From Scatomonas sp963928055 (lineage in GTDB: Bacteria; Bacillota; Clostridia; Lachnospirales; Lachnospiraceae), in NCBI GenBank assembly GCA_963928055.1, contig CAWVDN010000003.1:124001-188000 (forward strand): a stretch of 64,000 nucleotides of DNA. The letters are read 5' to 3'. The notes under the pieces are model-generated. The model saw only the letters and a list, made by a program, of their open reading frames with translations. It was not told the DNA's origin and ran no database searches. Each line of letters begins with the position of its first letter. Within the stretch, counting starts at the first letter, position 1. Shown piece by piece: positions 1-8,312 of the stretch. Both the position numbers and the translations under genes were made by a program.

Positions 1-179
1 TACAGGACATCTATATCCAAAAAGTTTCCTCGGAACGGATCGTTCTGGACGCGGATCTGACAGCGGCCGGGATTGGATGGACTGCGGCGGTAGTCTTCGG
101 AGTGTCGGCGGGAAGTGTTCTGGCAGCGACGCGGAAAAATACCGGCAAAGATCCGAAACAGCTGCTGGATTCTATATAA
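1..179 (+). CDS. FtsX-like ABC permease, C-terminal fragment (gene enters from upstream)
   Basis: Only the last 58 codons are in the window, read from base 3 to the TAA at 177-179. They encode the final membrane segment and a tail ending KNTGKDPKQLLDSI. The next permease (216-1649) ends with the same residues, so these are tandem paralogues. The membrane subunit of a MacB/FtsX-type ABC system is inferred from that similarity. The ATPase partner is not in the window and probably lies upstream. The 36-base gap to the next gene suggests one operon. Confidence 0.75.
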   Translation, partial: QDIYIQKVSSERIVLDADLTAAGIGWTAAVVFGVSAGSVLAATRKNTGKDPKQLLDSI

Positions 180-215
180 AATACTGCTGGAAAGCAGGCA
201 GGAAGGAGAGAGACT

Positions 216-1649
216 ATGGGAAGTTGGAAGCGGGCGGTATTGTACATAACCAGAAAGAAGACCAGAAGCGTCCTTCTGTTTCTGATCCTGTTCTTTTTGT
301 CAATCCTCTGTCTCGCGGGAGTGATCCTGAAAAGCAGTGCGGACCGGGAGAGCCGTGCATTGCAGGAAAGCCTGGGAAGCAGTTTCGTACTGAAAGCGGA
401 TATGAGCAATATGGGGTACTATGAACCAAGAACCGGAGAAAACGGGTACACATATCAGCTATATACGGGGCCGCAGGTTACCAGGGAGGATATTGATGCG
501 ATCCAGGCTATTGATGGTGTAAAAGAAGTTATGCTGGACAATCGGGGAGCGCTGGAACTGAATCTGAATTTGTGTCCGGGAATCTGGTCAGACGCCAGAC
601 CGGACAGAAATATTCCTCAGGATGAGATAAATATCTGGAAAACACGTACGCTGTTATTTTATTGCGGGGAGGGAGAAAGGCATCCGTATTTCAGAAATGG
701 AGCCTTTGAGATCACAGAAGGCCGCAATATCCAGCAGGGAGACCGTTTTAAAGCGGTTATCTCTGAAGAATTAGCGGAACGGAATCACATCGGTCTGCAG
801 GATACTTTCGAAGCAAGATCGGTAGAACTGGACAATGGGAGGATGTATCTGACAGACTGGTCCGTCGAGCTGGAGATTGTGGGTATTTTCCGTGTGAATT
901 TTTTTCAGGAGGTAACAGAATTTACTTCGGAAGACGAAATAGCGGATAATTTTATTTATACAGATCTGGAGACAGAGAGACAGGTGCGGGAGTATTCCGG
1001 GCAGAGCGCGGAAGCGGATGAATACTCTAAGGCAACCTTTTACACAGAAAGCCCGGAGCAGCTGGATGCGGTTATGGAAGAGGCGGCGGACAGAGTGGAT
1101 CTGGAAGGGCTGCTGCTGGAAAAAGACGACAGCGACTATGCCGCAGCGGTAAAGCCTTACCGGCAGGTGGAAATCGCAGCGACATTCCTGATGATCGTAT
1201 CCGCCGGCATATGTGCGGTGATCCTGTATCTGATCTATACGATTTGGATACGCGGCAGAAAAAAAGAGATGGGGATTCTGATGGCTCTGGGCATGACCAG
1301 AAAAAAACTCCTGCCGCAGTTTTTCGCGGAAGCACTGTTGGTGGCGGCGGCAGCATTTTTGGCGGCATGTGTTCTGGCCGGGCCGTTTACCAGGGCGGCC
1401 TGTAAAACGGCGGAGAATCTGACAGCGCCGGCGGAGGATGTACAGGCGTATGCGGTAGCGGATCATGTGGGAAGCGGGATAGAAATCAGCAGAGTTTCTT
1501 CAGAAAAAATTGTTCTGGACAGCCGTCTGACGGCAACTGATATTTTTTTTACAGCCTTGTTAAACTGCGGAATATCTGTAGGAAGCGTATTTGTGGCAGT
1601 TATAAAAAATACCGGTAAAGATCCGAAGCAGCTGCTGGATTCTATATAA
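216..1649 (+). CDS. FtsX-like ABC transporter permease
   Basis: The 477-residue protein has a short basic N-terminus followed by one membrane segment (about residues 17-40). A large extracytoplasmic domain follows (about 40-315), then three more membrane segments near 315-340, 365-390 and 440-465. This is the FtsX/MacB permease plan, in which the ATPase is a separate protein. The start is set by an AGGAGAGAG ribosome site ahead of ATG 216. It is the second of four paralogous permeases in a row, each with an N-terminus of the W-K-R-A-x-L-Y type. Such permeases act in peptide export, lipoprotein release or antimicrobial-peptide resistance; the substrate here is unknown. The neighbouring subtilase-like protein hints at a peptide. 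Confidence 0.8.
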   Translation: MGSWKRAVLYITRKKTRSVLLFLILFFLSILCLAGVILKSSADRESRALQESLGSSFVLKADMSNMGYYEPRTGENGYTYQLYTGPQVTREDIDAIQAIDGVKEVMLDNRGALELNLNLCPGIWSDARPDRNIPQDEINIWKTRTLLFYCGEGERHPYFRNGAFEITEGRNIQQGDRFKAVISEELAERNHIGLQDTFEARSVELDNGRMYLTDWSVELEIVGIFRVNFFQEVTEFTSEDEIADNFIYTDLETERQVREYSGQSAEADEYSKATFYTESPEQLDAVMEEAADRVDLEGLLLEKDDSDYAAAVKPYRQVEIAATFLMIVSAGICAVILYLIYTIWIRGRKKEMGILMALGMTRKKLLPQFFAEALLVAAAAFLAACVLAGPFTRAACKTAENLTAPAEDVQAYAVADHVGSGIEISRVSSEKIVLDSRLTATDIFFTALLNCGISVGSVFVAVIKNTGKDPKQLLDSI

Positions 1650-1661
1650 GGGGGTGCGTCT

Positions 1662-3088
1662 ATGACGATCTGGAAACGGGCATGGCTGTACATTTGGAAA
1701 AAGAAGAAACGGACAATCCTGCTGCTCCTGATCCTTTGTTTTTTGTCAACCCTTGTTTTGCTGTGCCTGACATTAGGGGCGAGCGCGGCCAGGGAAGGCA
1801 AATCGATCCAAAAAAATCTGGGAAGCAGTTTTGTTCTGGAAGCGGATCTGAACAATCAGGGATACTATGAGCCGCGGACAGGAGAAGGGTATACTTACCT
1901 GCTTTATACGGGACCGAAGGTTACAGATGAGATCATTGAGGATACCCTGGCAATGGATGGGGTGTCGGATTATACGGCAGACCGGGGGGCAGAACTCTGG
2001 GTCAGCCTGCAGCTCCGCCCGGGCGCCTGGGCGAATTCCGTAGCACCAGGCTATACCACGCAAAAAACAAAAGATATTTATAAACACCAGGCGTGTATAT
2101 ACTATTATGAAACGGGAGCGCTGCATCCCTTTTTCCGGAACGGTGCTTTTGAGATCGTGGGGGGCGCAACATACAAAAGGGAGATTCCCTGAAAGCGGTC
2201 ATCTCAGAAGAAGTTGCAAAAAAGAACAACCTGGGATTGGGAGACAGCTTTGAACTCCGATCTTATGAGGTGCCGGAGGGTGTGCTGACACTGACAGACT
2301 GGTCTGTGACTGTGGAGATCGTAGGTATCTATCAAGTGAATTTTTTTCAGGAATCGACGATGTATACTTTTGAGAGTGAACTGGCAGAGAATCTCATGTT
2401 TATGGATATTCATACAGACCGGCTGGTCAAAAGGAAATCCGGATATCCGGAAGAACCAACGGAGTACACAAGCGTGACTTTTTACGTGGATAGCCCGGAG
2501 ATCCTGGATACGGTACTGAAAGAGATGGAAGAGCAGATCGATCTGAACGGACTTTTGTTGGAGCGGGATGACAACGATTATATAGCGGAGGTAAAACCGT
2601 ACCGTCAGGTCAGCGCCTTTCTGACAGTATTCGTGATCCTGGCAGTCCTTCTCTGCGGGGTTCTGATCTATCTGGTCTGCAGCCATTGGATCCAGGAGAG
2701 AAAGCGGGAGACCGGGATCCTGCTGTCCCTGGGATTTACCCGCGGAAGGATCTGCCAGCAGTTTATTCTGGAAAGTCTGATGACAGCCGCGGCTGCTTTT
2801 CTGATCAGCTGCGTACTGGCCGGCCCGGCCATTCGGAGCGCCGGGGCGATGGCGGAAGAACTGACGGCGCCCGGGGAAGGGGAGCAGGCGTATTCCGCCG
2901 AGGTTGTATCCTACGATCTGGAGATTGAAAAAGTTGCGGCAGATCGGATCACCCCGGATACACAGATGGACGGAGGGACACTTCTTATTACGGCGGTTTT
3001 GATCTGCGGGATATCCGCCGGGAGCGCTGTAGCTGCAAGCGCAAAGAATTTCCGGAAAAATCCCGGAGAATTATTAAATTCTACATAA
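1662..3088 (+). pseudogene. FtsX-like ABC permease, interrupted by a single-base frameshift in a G run
   Basis: Two reading frames, 1662-2192 and then the frame ending at 3088, together match the whole length of the preceding permease. The break is in the run of six G at 2159-2164. A seventh G would give E-I-V-G-G-R-N, matching E-I-T-E-G-R-N in the 216-1649 paralogue, and would restore a 475-residue protein. As written, translation stops at 2190-2192 after the N-terminal membrane segment and about half of the external domain. This may be a true loss, a phase-variable tract or a homopolymer sequencing error. The remaining coding sequence looks undecayed, which favours error or recent change. 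The start at 1662 follows an AGGGGGTG site 12 bases after the previous stop. Confidence 0.8.
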
Positions 3089-3097
3089 AGGGGCAGT

Positions 3098-4180
3098 ATG
3101 AAGAAAATTGTTATGATCGATACAGAAATAGATCCTTCCGGTCTGCACTGTTCTAAATTTACACACCTTGTTTCCAAAAGCCTGAAGAGGGGGAAGGGAA
3201 ATCAATTCCGGCCTTCCCATGGCACGATCTGCGCGGAAATCCTGGATCAGTTTCTGGAAGACTACGAACTGATCAATATAGAAGCCCTGCCCAATGAAAA
3301 TCTGGGAAAAAGAAAAGCCATGGGCAGCATCCGGGCTTTGCGGGAAGCGCTGGAGATATGTCTGGACCTGAAAGCGGATATCGTTTCCATCAGCGCGGCG
3401 ACCACCCTTTTATCAGATTCCGCTGTGATCTGTGATCTGGCGTTCAAACTTAGCCAGACCAGCATCCTGGTAGCCGCTCTGGACAATCATGGATTTGTCA
3501 GTCTGCCGGCCAGCTATCCGTTTGTGATAGGGGTACAGGCGGACAGGGCGGGTTTCTTAAAACCGGGAGAGCTTGCCTGCCGCGGAGAGGACGAAGCCGG
3601 CGCCCCTTTCTATGCGGGCTGCGGACAAAAAACACAGAGCGGATTTTCCTACAGACCCTCCAACAGCTTTGCTGTGCCGGTTGCGGCCGCCTGGTGCGGC
3701 CGTATCCTGGAAAGAGGCGGGGACGTCTTCGGGGCCTGTAAATGCCTGCCCCGGTATCCTTTTGAAAACCGTCCGGGGGATACTTCCCTGTGGGCTCATC
3801 CCCCGGGGACGATCCCCCGTGTAACGCTGGAAGGACCGGATTCCGTTTCCATCTGCCGCAGGGCTATGGACCGGCTGTATCGGGCATATCAGGTACAGGC
3901 CGCGGCCTTATCCTGGGCAAGGGAAAGCGGAGATATCCGTATCCGCGAAGGGAAGGACGGAGCCCTGGAAGAAGAGATCCGATGCATGGAGACCCGGTAT
4001 AAAACAGATATCCTTTTCTTTTTGACTTGCGGGTCTTTTAGCAATACAATAAAAGAAAAGATAGAGCCGGATCTGGAGATCCGAACCGACGGAGAGGATA
4101 TCCGCGTCTTTTATGAGACAAACTGTGTTTCCGTATCGGAGGAGAAGCTGGCGGAAACGGTGTACAGGCTCCTGAGCTGA
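3098..4180 (+). CDS. Subtilisin-like (S8-type) serine peptidase, atypical
   Basis: The 360-residue protein carries a divergent subtilase layout. Asp8 is in MIDTEID, His41 in SHGTICAEIL, Asn130 in VAALDNHG at the oxyanion position, and Ser190 in SNSFAVPVAAA where subtilases read GTSMAxP. All four key positions are occupied, so activity is plausible although every motif is loose. There is no signal peptide or propeptide, so it should act in the cytoplasm. It lies between permease genes with gaps of 9 and 16 bases, so it is almost certainly co-transcribed with them. Intracellular subtilases next to export genes often cleave leader peptides in peptide-maturation loci. That role is inferred, and no precursor peptide is visible here. 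The last 120 residues match nothing I know. Confidence 0.65.
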   Translation: MKKIVMIDTEIDPSGLHCSKFTHLVSKSLKRGKGNQFRPSHGTICAEILDQFLEDYELINIEALPNENLGKRKAMGSIRALREALEICLDLKADIVSISAATTLLSDSAVICDLAFKLSQTSILVAALDNHGFVSLPASYPFVIGVQADRAGFLKPGELACRGEDEAGAPFYAGCGQKTQSGFSYRPSNSFAVPVAAAWCGRILERGGDVFGACKCLPRYPFENRPGDTSLWAHPPGTIPRVTLEGPDSVSICRRAMDRLYRAYQVQAAALSWARESGDIRIREGKDGALEEEIRCMETRYKTDILFFLTCGSFSNTIKEKIEPDLEIRTDGEDIRVFYETNCVSVSEEKLAETVYRLLS

Positions 4181-4196
4181 GAGAGGAGGGAATGGG

Positions 4197-5582
4197 ATGA
4201 GCGCTGTCAAACGGGCATGGCTGTATCTGAGAAGAAAGATGGGCAGGACGGTGATCCTGCTGGCGGTCCTGGCCGTATTATCCGTGCTGGTGCTGCTGTG
4301 CATCTCTGTGGGAAACGCGGCGGATACGGCCCTGCAGAATCTCCGGAAGACCATGGGCGGCTACTTCCGCGTCAGTACGGATTACGAAAAAGGCGGAGAG
4401 CAGCAGGTGGATGAGGAAATGGTGAATAGGATCCTGGAGGTGGAGGGCATCAAGGCCTGGAACGGCCTGGATACCACCTATCTTCTGGTGGAGGACGCGT
4501 ATCTGAAACCGGGGCGGTTTACCGGGGAGGGAGATTACAGGGCGTCCCTGGCCCGTTTTTTCAGCTGTTCCGATACCAGCCTGCACGAATATTTCTTTCT
4601 CCATTCCTTCTCCCTGGCGGAGGGGCGGCACATCACCCCCGAGGATTCGGGGAAAGCCCTGATCTCCCGTGAACTGGCGGATTTAAACGGTCTTTCTGTG
4701 GGGGATACCTTTTCCGCCGGGCAGGATCTGACCAGCGCCCCGGAAGAAGTGCGGGAGAGCGCGTCCGCCTTTGAACTGGAGATCGTGGGCATTTATGAGA
4801 TCGACGTGCCTCAGGTACAGAGTTCCGACAGTGCCGAGTGCGATATGGCGGAAAATTTTATCTTTACGGATACGGATTATATCCGCCGGGTAAAAGGGGA
4901 ATTCCGGGAGAACCCGGTGGACTTCTATTCCAGCGGCGCCGCCTTCTTTGTGGAAAATCCCAAAGAACAGAACGCGGTGGTGGCGGAGGTCCTGCAGATT
5001 CCCGGGTATGACTGGGAGGGCTTTGAGCTGGTTCAGAATAACAAAAACTATGAGGACTCGGCCGGACCGCTGGAACGGATGGCTGGACTCATTACCGCCA
5101 TGATCCTGGCGATCCTGCTGATCGGCGTGGTGCTGGTCACGCTGGTGCTGTTTCTGTGGATGCGGGACCGGGTCCACGAGATCGGCGTCTTTTTGTCCCT
5201 GGGGATCCGCAAAAGGGGCATCCTGGGACAGCATCTGCTGGAAAACCTGCTGACGGCGGCGGCGGCTTTTCTGGCGGCCTGGTGCGTCAGCGCCGCAGCC
5301 GCGGGCCAGCTGGAACATTTTGTGGGCGACGCGGTTTCCGTAAATATCGCGGAAGAAGCTGAAAATGGAGAGACAGGCCTCCGGGCGCAGGAACTTTTGT
5401 ATCCGGATCCTGTGGAGAGCCGCCAGGTGGACGCCCAGGAACTGGTGAAAGTGCGGATCGGTACGCGGGAGCTGGCGGAAGTGGCCGGCGCCGGCGTGCT
5501 GCTGATCCTGGTGTCTACAGGAGGGGCCTCCGGGCTGGTGCTGCGGATGAAGCCCCGGGACATATTTTCCAATGCGGGATAG
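4197..5582 (+). CDS. FtsX-like ABC transporter permease, last gene of the operon
   Basis: The 461-residue protein has the same plan as the upstream permeases: N-terminal KRAWLYLRRKMGR and a membrane segment, a large external domain, and three C-terminal membrane segments (about 300-325, 340-365 and 430-455). It is more divergent than the first three and lacks the shared KDPKQLLDS tail. The start follows GAGAGGAGGG at the usual spacing, 16 bases after the protease stop. A strong terminator hairpin at 5708-5742 closes the operon. With several permeases and an interposed protease, the system may assemble heteromeric membrane complexes; this is inference. Confidence 0.8.
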   Translation: MSAVKRAWLYLRRKMGRTVILLAVLAVLSVLVLLCISVGNAADTALQNLRKTMGGYFRVSTDYEKGGEQQVDEEMVNRILEVEGIKAWNGLDTTYLLVEDAYLKPGRFTGEGDYRASLARFFSCSDTSLHEYFFLHSFSLAEGRHITPEDSGKALISRELADLNGLSVGDTFSAGQDLTSAPEEVRESASAFELEIVGIYEIDVPQVQSSDSAECDMAENFIFTDTDYIRRVKGEFRENPVDFYSSGAAFFVENPKEQNAVVAEVLQIPGYDWEGFELVQNNKNYEDSAGPLERMAGLITAMILAILLIGVVLVTLVLFLWMRDRVHEIGVFLSLGIRKRGILGQHLLENLLTAAAAFLAAWCVSAAAAGQLEHFVGDAVSVNIAEEAENGETGLRAQELLYPDPVESRQVDAQELVKVRIGTRELAEVAGAGVLLILVSTGGASGLVLRMKPRDIFSNAG

Positions 5583-5707
5583 AGATGCAGAAAACTAGTT
5601 GCTTTTTTCCAATTCTTGTATTATAATCAATTTTGTAAAAAGAATTTACCCTTCAAAAAATTTTTTTTACAATTAATAACCCCTTATTAATTATTTATAC
5701 TCCCCTC

Positions 5708-5742
5708 GAAAAGCTTCGGCAGCTCCCCTGCCGGAGCTTTTC
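5708..5742 (+). terminator. Intrinsic terminator of the permease operon
   Basis: The 15-base arms GAAAAGCTTCGGCAG and CTGCCGGAGCTTTTC surround a 5-base loop. A T-rich TTTTCTCTT forms the 3' side. Confidence 0.75.
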
Positions 5743-5769
5743 TCTTGGGCGCCTGTTGAGGCATAAAAG

Positions 5770-5816
5770 GAGCCGCTGCTCCATAGCTGAGAGATCCTCT
5801 ATGGAACAGCGGCTTC
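5770..5816 (-). terminator. Conserved-stem hairpin, copy A (terminator after dhaL)
   Basis: Left arm GAGCCGCTGCTCCATAG (5770-5786) pairs with CTATGGAACAGCGGCTTC (5799-5816). Read on the minus strand the stem is followed by CCTTTTATG, so it suits termination of the dhaK-dhaL transcript. The stem sequence recurs at five other intergenic sites in the window. Confidence 0.7.
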
Positions 5817-5891
5817 TGTCTGAAACTTCGGGCGGCTGCCGGAAGTTTGAAGGAAACCTCCCTCCGCCCGTATTCTGCAAGCGCCCAGGGA

Positions 5892-6542
5892 TTATTTTTT
5901 GATGTAATGGGAGAGCCCCAGGATCTTATAATATCCCGCGATAGCGCCCTGATCGGGTACTCCGGCGCAGGCGGCCGCGTGTACGGCAGCTTTGCCGAAT
6001 ACGGGCACCATGTCCTTGGTGGCTTCCACGCCGGCTTTGGCGGCTGCCTCGGCGGCGGTGATCACCTCTTCCAGAGTGGCGGCGGGATTGTCGGCTACGG
6101 CCTTTTCGGCTGCCTCAGCGGCGGGCAGCACCGCGTCGTAAATGGTCCGCTGGCCGGACTGGCATTTACCCCGTTTCTGGATGCCGGCAGCAAAACCGGT
6201 GAGATATTTGGCCAGAGCGGCTCCGTCCAGCTCTGTGCAGCCCTTCAGGGCCTTGCCGCCCTCCATGACGCCGGTGGACATCAGGAAGCCCATGGTGGAG
6301 GGCACCAGGGAGGACATTTTCATGCCGGCTTTCATCAGCATTTTGCCGATGTCGCCGCCGGCTCCCGCGGCCTCCTCCCGCATTAGCCCGGGAAGAGCGG
6401 AATAGCCCTTGCTCATGGTCAGGCCCAGATCCCCGTCGCCCAGCTTGGCGTCCATGTCGCACAGCTCGTCTTTCTTTTCCATAAACAGGCTGCCTACGCT
6501 GTCAAACAGATCCGGCACCTGCTCGAATAAAATCTTGTCCAT
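5892..6542 (-). CDS. dhaL: Dihydroxyacetone kinase subunit DhaL (ATP-binding, DAK2 domain)
   Basis: The 216-residue protein is a complete DhaL. The nucleotide/Mg-binding aspartates Asp31, Asp36 and Asp38 lie in DAKLGDGDLG. Serine, glycine and alanine-rich helical repeats follow, as usual for the family. DhaL carries the phosphoryl donor, either bound ADP re-phosphorylated by PTS protein DhaM or ATP directly. DhaK binds dihydroxyacetone. No dhaM is nearby, so the donor is unresolved. It lies 22 bases after dhaK. Related DhaK/DhaL pairs act on other short ketoses such as erythrulose, and the split transketolase upstream makes that worth considering. Confidence 0.9.
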   Translation of the reverse strand: MDKILFEQVPDLFDSVGSLFMEKKDELCDMDAKLGDGDLGLTMSKGYSALPGLMREEAAGAGGDIGKMLMKAGMKMSSLVPSTMGFLMSTGVMEGGKALKGCTELDGAALAKYLTGFAAGIQKRGKCQSGQRTIYDAVLPAAEAAEKAVADNPAATLEEVITAAEAAAKAGVEATKDMVPVFGKAAVHAAACAGVPDQGAIAGYYKILGLSHYIKK

Positions 6543-6564
6543 ATCCGTATCTCCTTCCGTAAGA

Positions 6565-7557
6565 TTATTTCTGGCAGATAAAGGGAGTGTTTACCGGATA
6601 GTCCAGGTAACCCTTCATTTCATCGTTCAGCTTGCAGATAGAGATGGAAGCCCCTGCCATTTCCATGGAGGTGGCGTACTCGCCTACCATGGTCTTGTAG
6701 ATCTTGATGCCTTTGGACTTCAGGATCTCGGTCACGTCGTTGGAGAGGATGTACAGCTCTTCCACAGAGGAAGCGCCCAGGCCGTTGATGAGGATGGCGA
6801 CTTCTTCGCCCTCGGCTACCGGCATATCCCCCAGCAGCGTGTTCAGAGATTCCTCGGCGATCTCCCGGGAGGTTTTCAGCGGCCCGTTCCAGATGCCGGG
6901 CTCTCCGTGGATGCCCATTCCCATGGCCATTTCGTTCTCGCCCAGCTCAAAGTTGGGATGTCCCACTTCGGGGATGATGCAGGGGGTCAGGGCAAAGCCT
7001 ACGGTGCGGGTGTTGTCCTTGGCCAGCTGGGCCGCCGCCAGGACCTCGTCCAGGGTTCCGCCCTGGTCCGCTTTGGCGCCGGCTGCCTTGTACATGAAAT
7101 AGATGCCTGCCACGCCCCGGCGGGTGTCGGGATTCTCGTGGGAGTTTACGTCGTCGGCCCCCACGATGCTCTTGCAGACGATATCGTCCATGTCGCAGAG
7201 ATCGGTGGCCATATCAAAGGTCATGATATCGCCGGTGTAGTTTCCGTACAGGTACAGAACGCCGGCTCCGGCCTCCACTTCCTTGGAAATGTTGTAGATC
7301 TGCTCCGGAGAGGGGGACTGGAAGACGCCGCCTACGCCGCAGCCGTCAATGAGGCCTTCCCCCACATAGCCCAGGAACAGGGGCAGATGGCCTGTGCCGC
7401 CGCCGGTGATGATGGCTACCTTCCCCGGTTTTTTATGAGCGATGCAGAAGCAGCGCAGATCATCGTTTACATATTTCACCTGGTCGCCGTGAGCGGCGTA
7501 GATGCCCTTCAGCATTTCGTCCACGTAGTTTTCGGGAGCGTTCATGATCTTTTTCAT
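6565..7557 (-). CDS. dhaK: Dihydroxyacetone kinase subunit DhaK (ketose-binding)
   Basis: The 330-residue protein has the DhaK hallmarks. The substrate-phosphate loop GGGTGH has its His at 57. Asp110 follows in GNYTGD. His217 in GIHGEPG is the residue that binds the ketose carbonyl as a covalent hemiaminal. An in-frame ATG lies 18 bases upstream, but AAGGAGGA falls between the two and favours the ATG at 7557. Transcription probably starts from a perfect-consensus promoter at 7632-7660. With dhaL it would phosphorylate dihydroxyacetone or a similar ketose to feed triose-phosphate metabolism. This fits a locus whose aldolase is predicted to release DHAP. Confidence 0.9.
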   Translation of the reverse strand: MKKIMNAPENYVDEMLKGIYAAHGDQVKYVNDDLRCFCIAHKKPGKVAIITGGGTGHLPLFLGYVGEGLIDGCGVGGVFQSPSPEQIYNISKEVEAGAGVLYLYGNYTGDIMTFDMATDLCDMDDIVCKSIVGADDVNSHENPDTRRGVAGIYFMYKAAGAKADQGGTLDEVLAAAQLAKDNTRTVGFALTPCIIPEVGHPNFELGENEMAMGMGIHGEPGIWNGPLKTSREIAEESLNTLLGDMPVAEGEEVAILINGLGASSVEELYILSNDVTEILKSKGIKIYKTMVGEYATSMEMAGASISICKLNDEMKGYLDYPVNTPFICQK

Positions 7558-7631
7558 TGGATGTTCCTCCTTCATGGTATAAAGAATGTTTGATCCCGGC
7601 CCGGGGCCGGTTTCCCGTTGCGTCTGGAAAA

Positions 7632-7660
7632 ATTATAATTCCTTTCGGAAAAGATGTCAA
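7632..7660 (-). promoter_or_regulatory. Consensus sigma-A promoter for dhaK-dhaL
   Basis: On the minus strand TTGACA (7660-7655) and TATAAT (7637-7632) are separated by exactly 17 bases, a perfect match to consensus. The spacer holds the inverted repeat TTCC-TTTC-GGAA (7639-7650), a possible repressor site. Confidence 0.8.
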
Positions 7661-7741
7661 TGAAAGTCACAGTATAATGCACGAAAATGTTGTGTTTTTT
7701 GGGTTTTGTTTGTCGGTTTTAACGAAAGACCTCCCCGCCTC

Positions 7742-8299
7742 TCAGGCCTGCCGGGCGGCCGCCCGGCAGGGAAAGAAGATGGACAGCGCCAGAGCCGCCA
7801 GCCACAGCAGCAGCACCGGATTGCTGGGGGATCCGCCCCTCCACAGCACCAGGGCGATATAGCAGAAGCATACCGCCGTCTCCAGTTCTACCAGCAGGGT
7901 GGCCAGCTTCAGGGGCTGCCCCTGCAGCCGGATCATCCCCTGCTTGACTTTCTGAGGAAGCCGCCACATTTCCAGAGGCACGGCCCGGCAGGTAAAACGG
8001 AAGCCCAGGGTAATGACCCAGGTCACAAAGGGCAGCACCAGGTACAGATAGCTGCTGGAGAATCCGGATTCCTCCAGAGCCGGAATGGTCTCTGTCTCGA
8101 AGGCCAGGTAAAAGGCCAGCACCGTCAGAGCGGCCTGGAGGATCACGGAGAGCACGGAGATCACCTTCATGGGGGCGGTCATGGGGATGTCCAGCAGCTT
8201 GCCGTAAGCCTGAGGCGAGTGAAACAGATTTTTGGAGGTCTGGCTCCGGGACTGGTAGTAGGTGGTCCTGGTTTTCTTTTTTTTGTTCTGATTGCTCAT
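7742..8299 (-). CDS. Small polytopic membrane protein of unknown function
   Basis: I do not recognise this 185-residue protein. It has a basic N-terminus (KKKKTRTTYYQSRSQ) and then about four hydrophobic segments near residues 45-68, 84-105, 130-150 and 160-178. It lies 13 bases after the small transketolase subunit gene on the same strand, so it is probably co-transcribed. That makes a transport or membrane-anchoring role in the same pathway possible, but nothing in the sequence shows it. The last codons lie inside a perfect 24-base GC palindrome (7747-7770) that may act in transcript termination or stability. Confidence 0.55.
   Translation of the reverse strand: MSNQNKKKKTRTTYYQSRSQTSKNLFHSPQAYGKLLDIPMTAPMKVISVLSVILQAALTVLAFYLAFETETIPALEESGFSSSYLYLVLPFVTWVITLGFRFTCRAVPLEMWRLPQKVKQGMIRLQGQPLKLATLLVELETAVCFCYIALVLWRGGSPSNPVLLLWLAALALSIFFPCRAAARQA
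7747..7770. repeat. Perfect 24-base GC-rich palindrome at the 3' end of the membrane-protein gene
   Basis: The arms CCTGCCGGGCGG and CCGCCCGGCAGG abut with no loop. It overlaps the codons for the last residues of the 7742-8299 gene. There is no T tract, so it is not a standard terminator; it may stabilise the 3' end of the mRNA. Confidence 0.6.
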
Positions 8300-8312
8300 G
8301 AGGCACGCTCCC

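Larger units (their letters stand above)
5583..5891. other. Intergenic region between convergent operons
   Basis: No gene is visible. The first 120 bases are very AT-rich, including long T and A runs at 5600-5700. Two hairpins follow. The one at 5708-5742 terminates the permease operon. The one at 5770-5816 belongs to the dispersed conserved-stem family and terminates dhaL from the other side. Bases 5817-5891 hold nothing I recognise. Confidence 0.7.
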
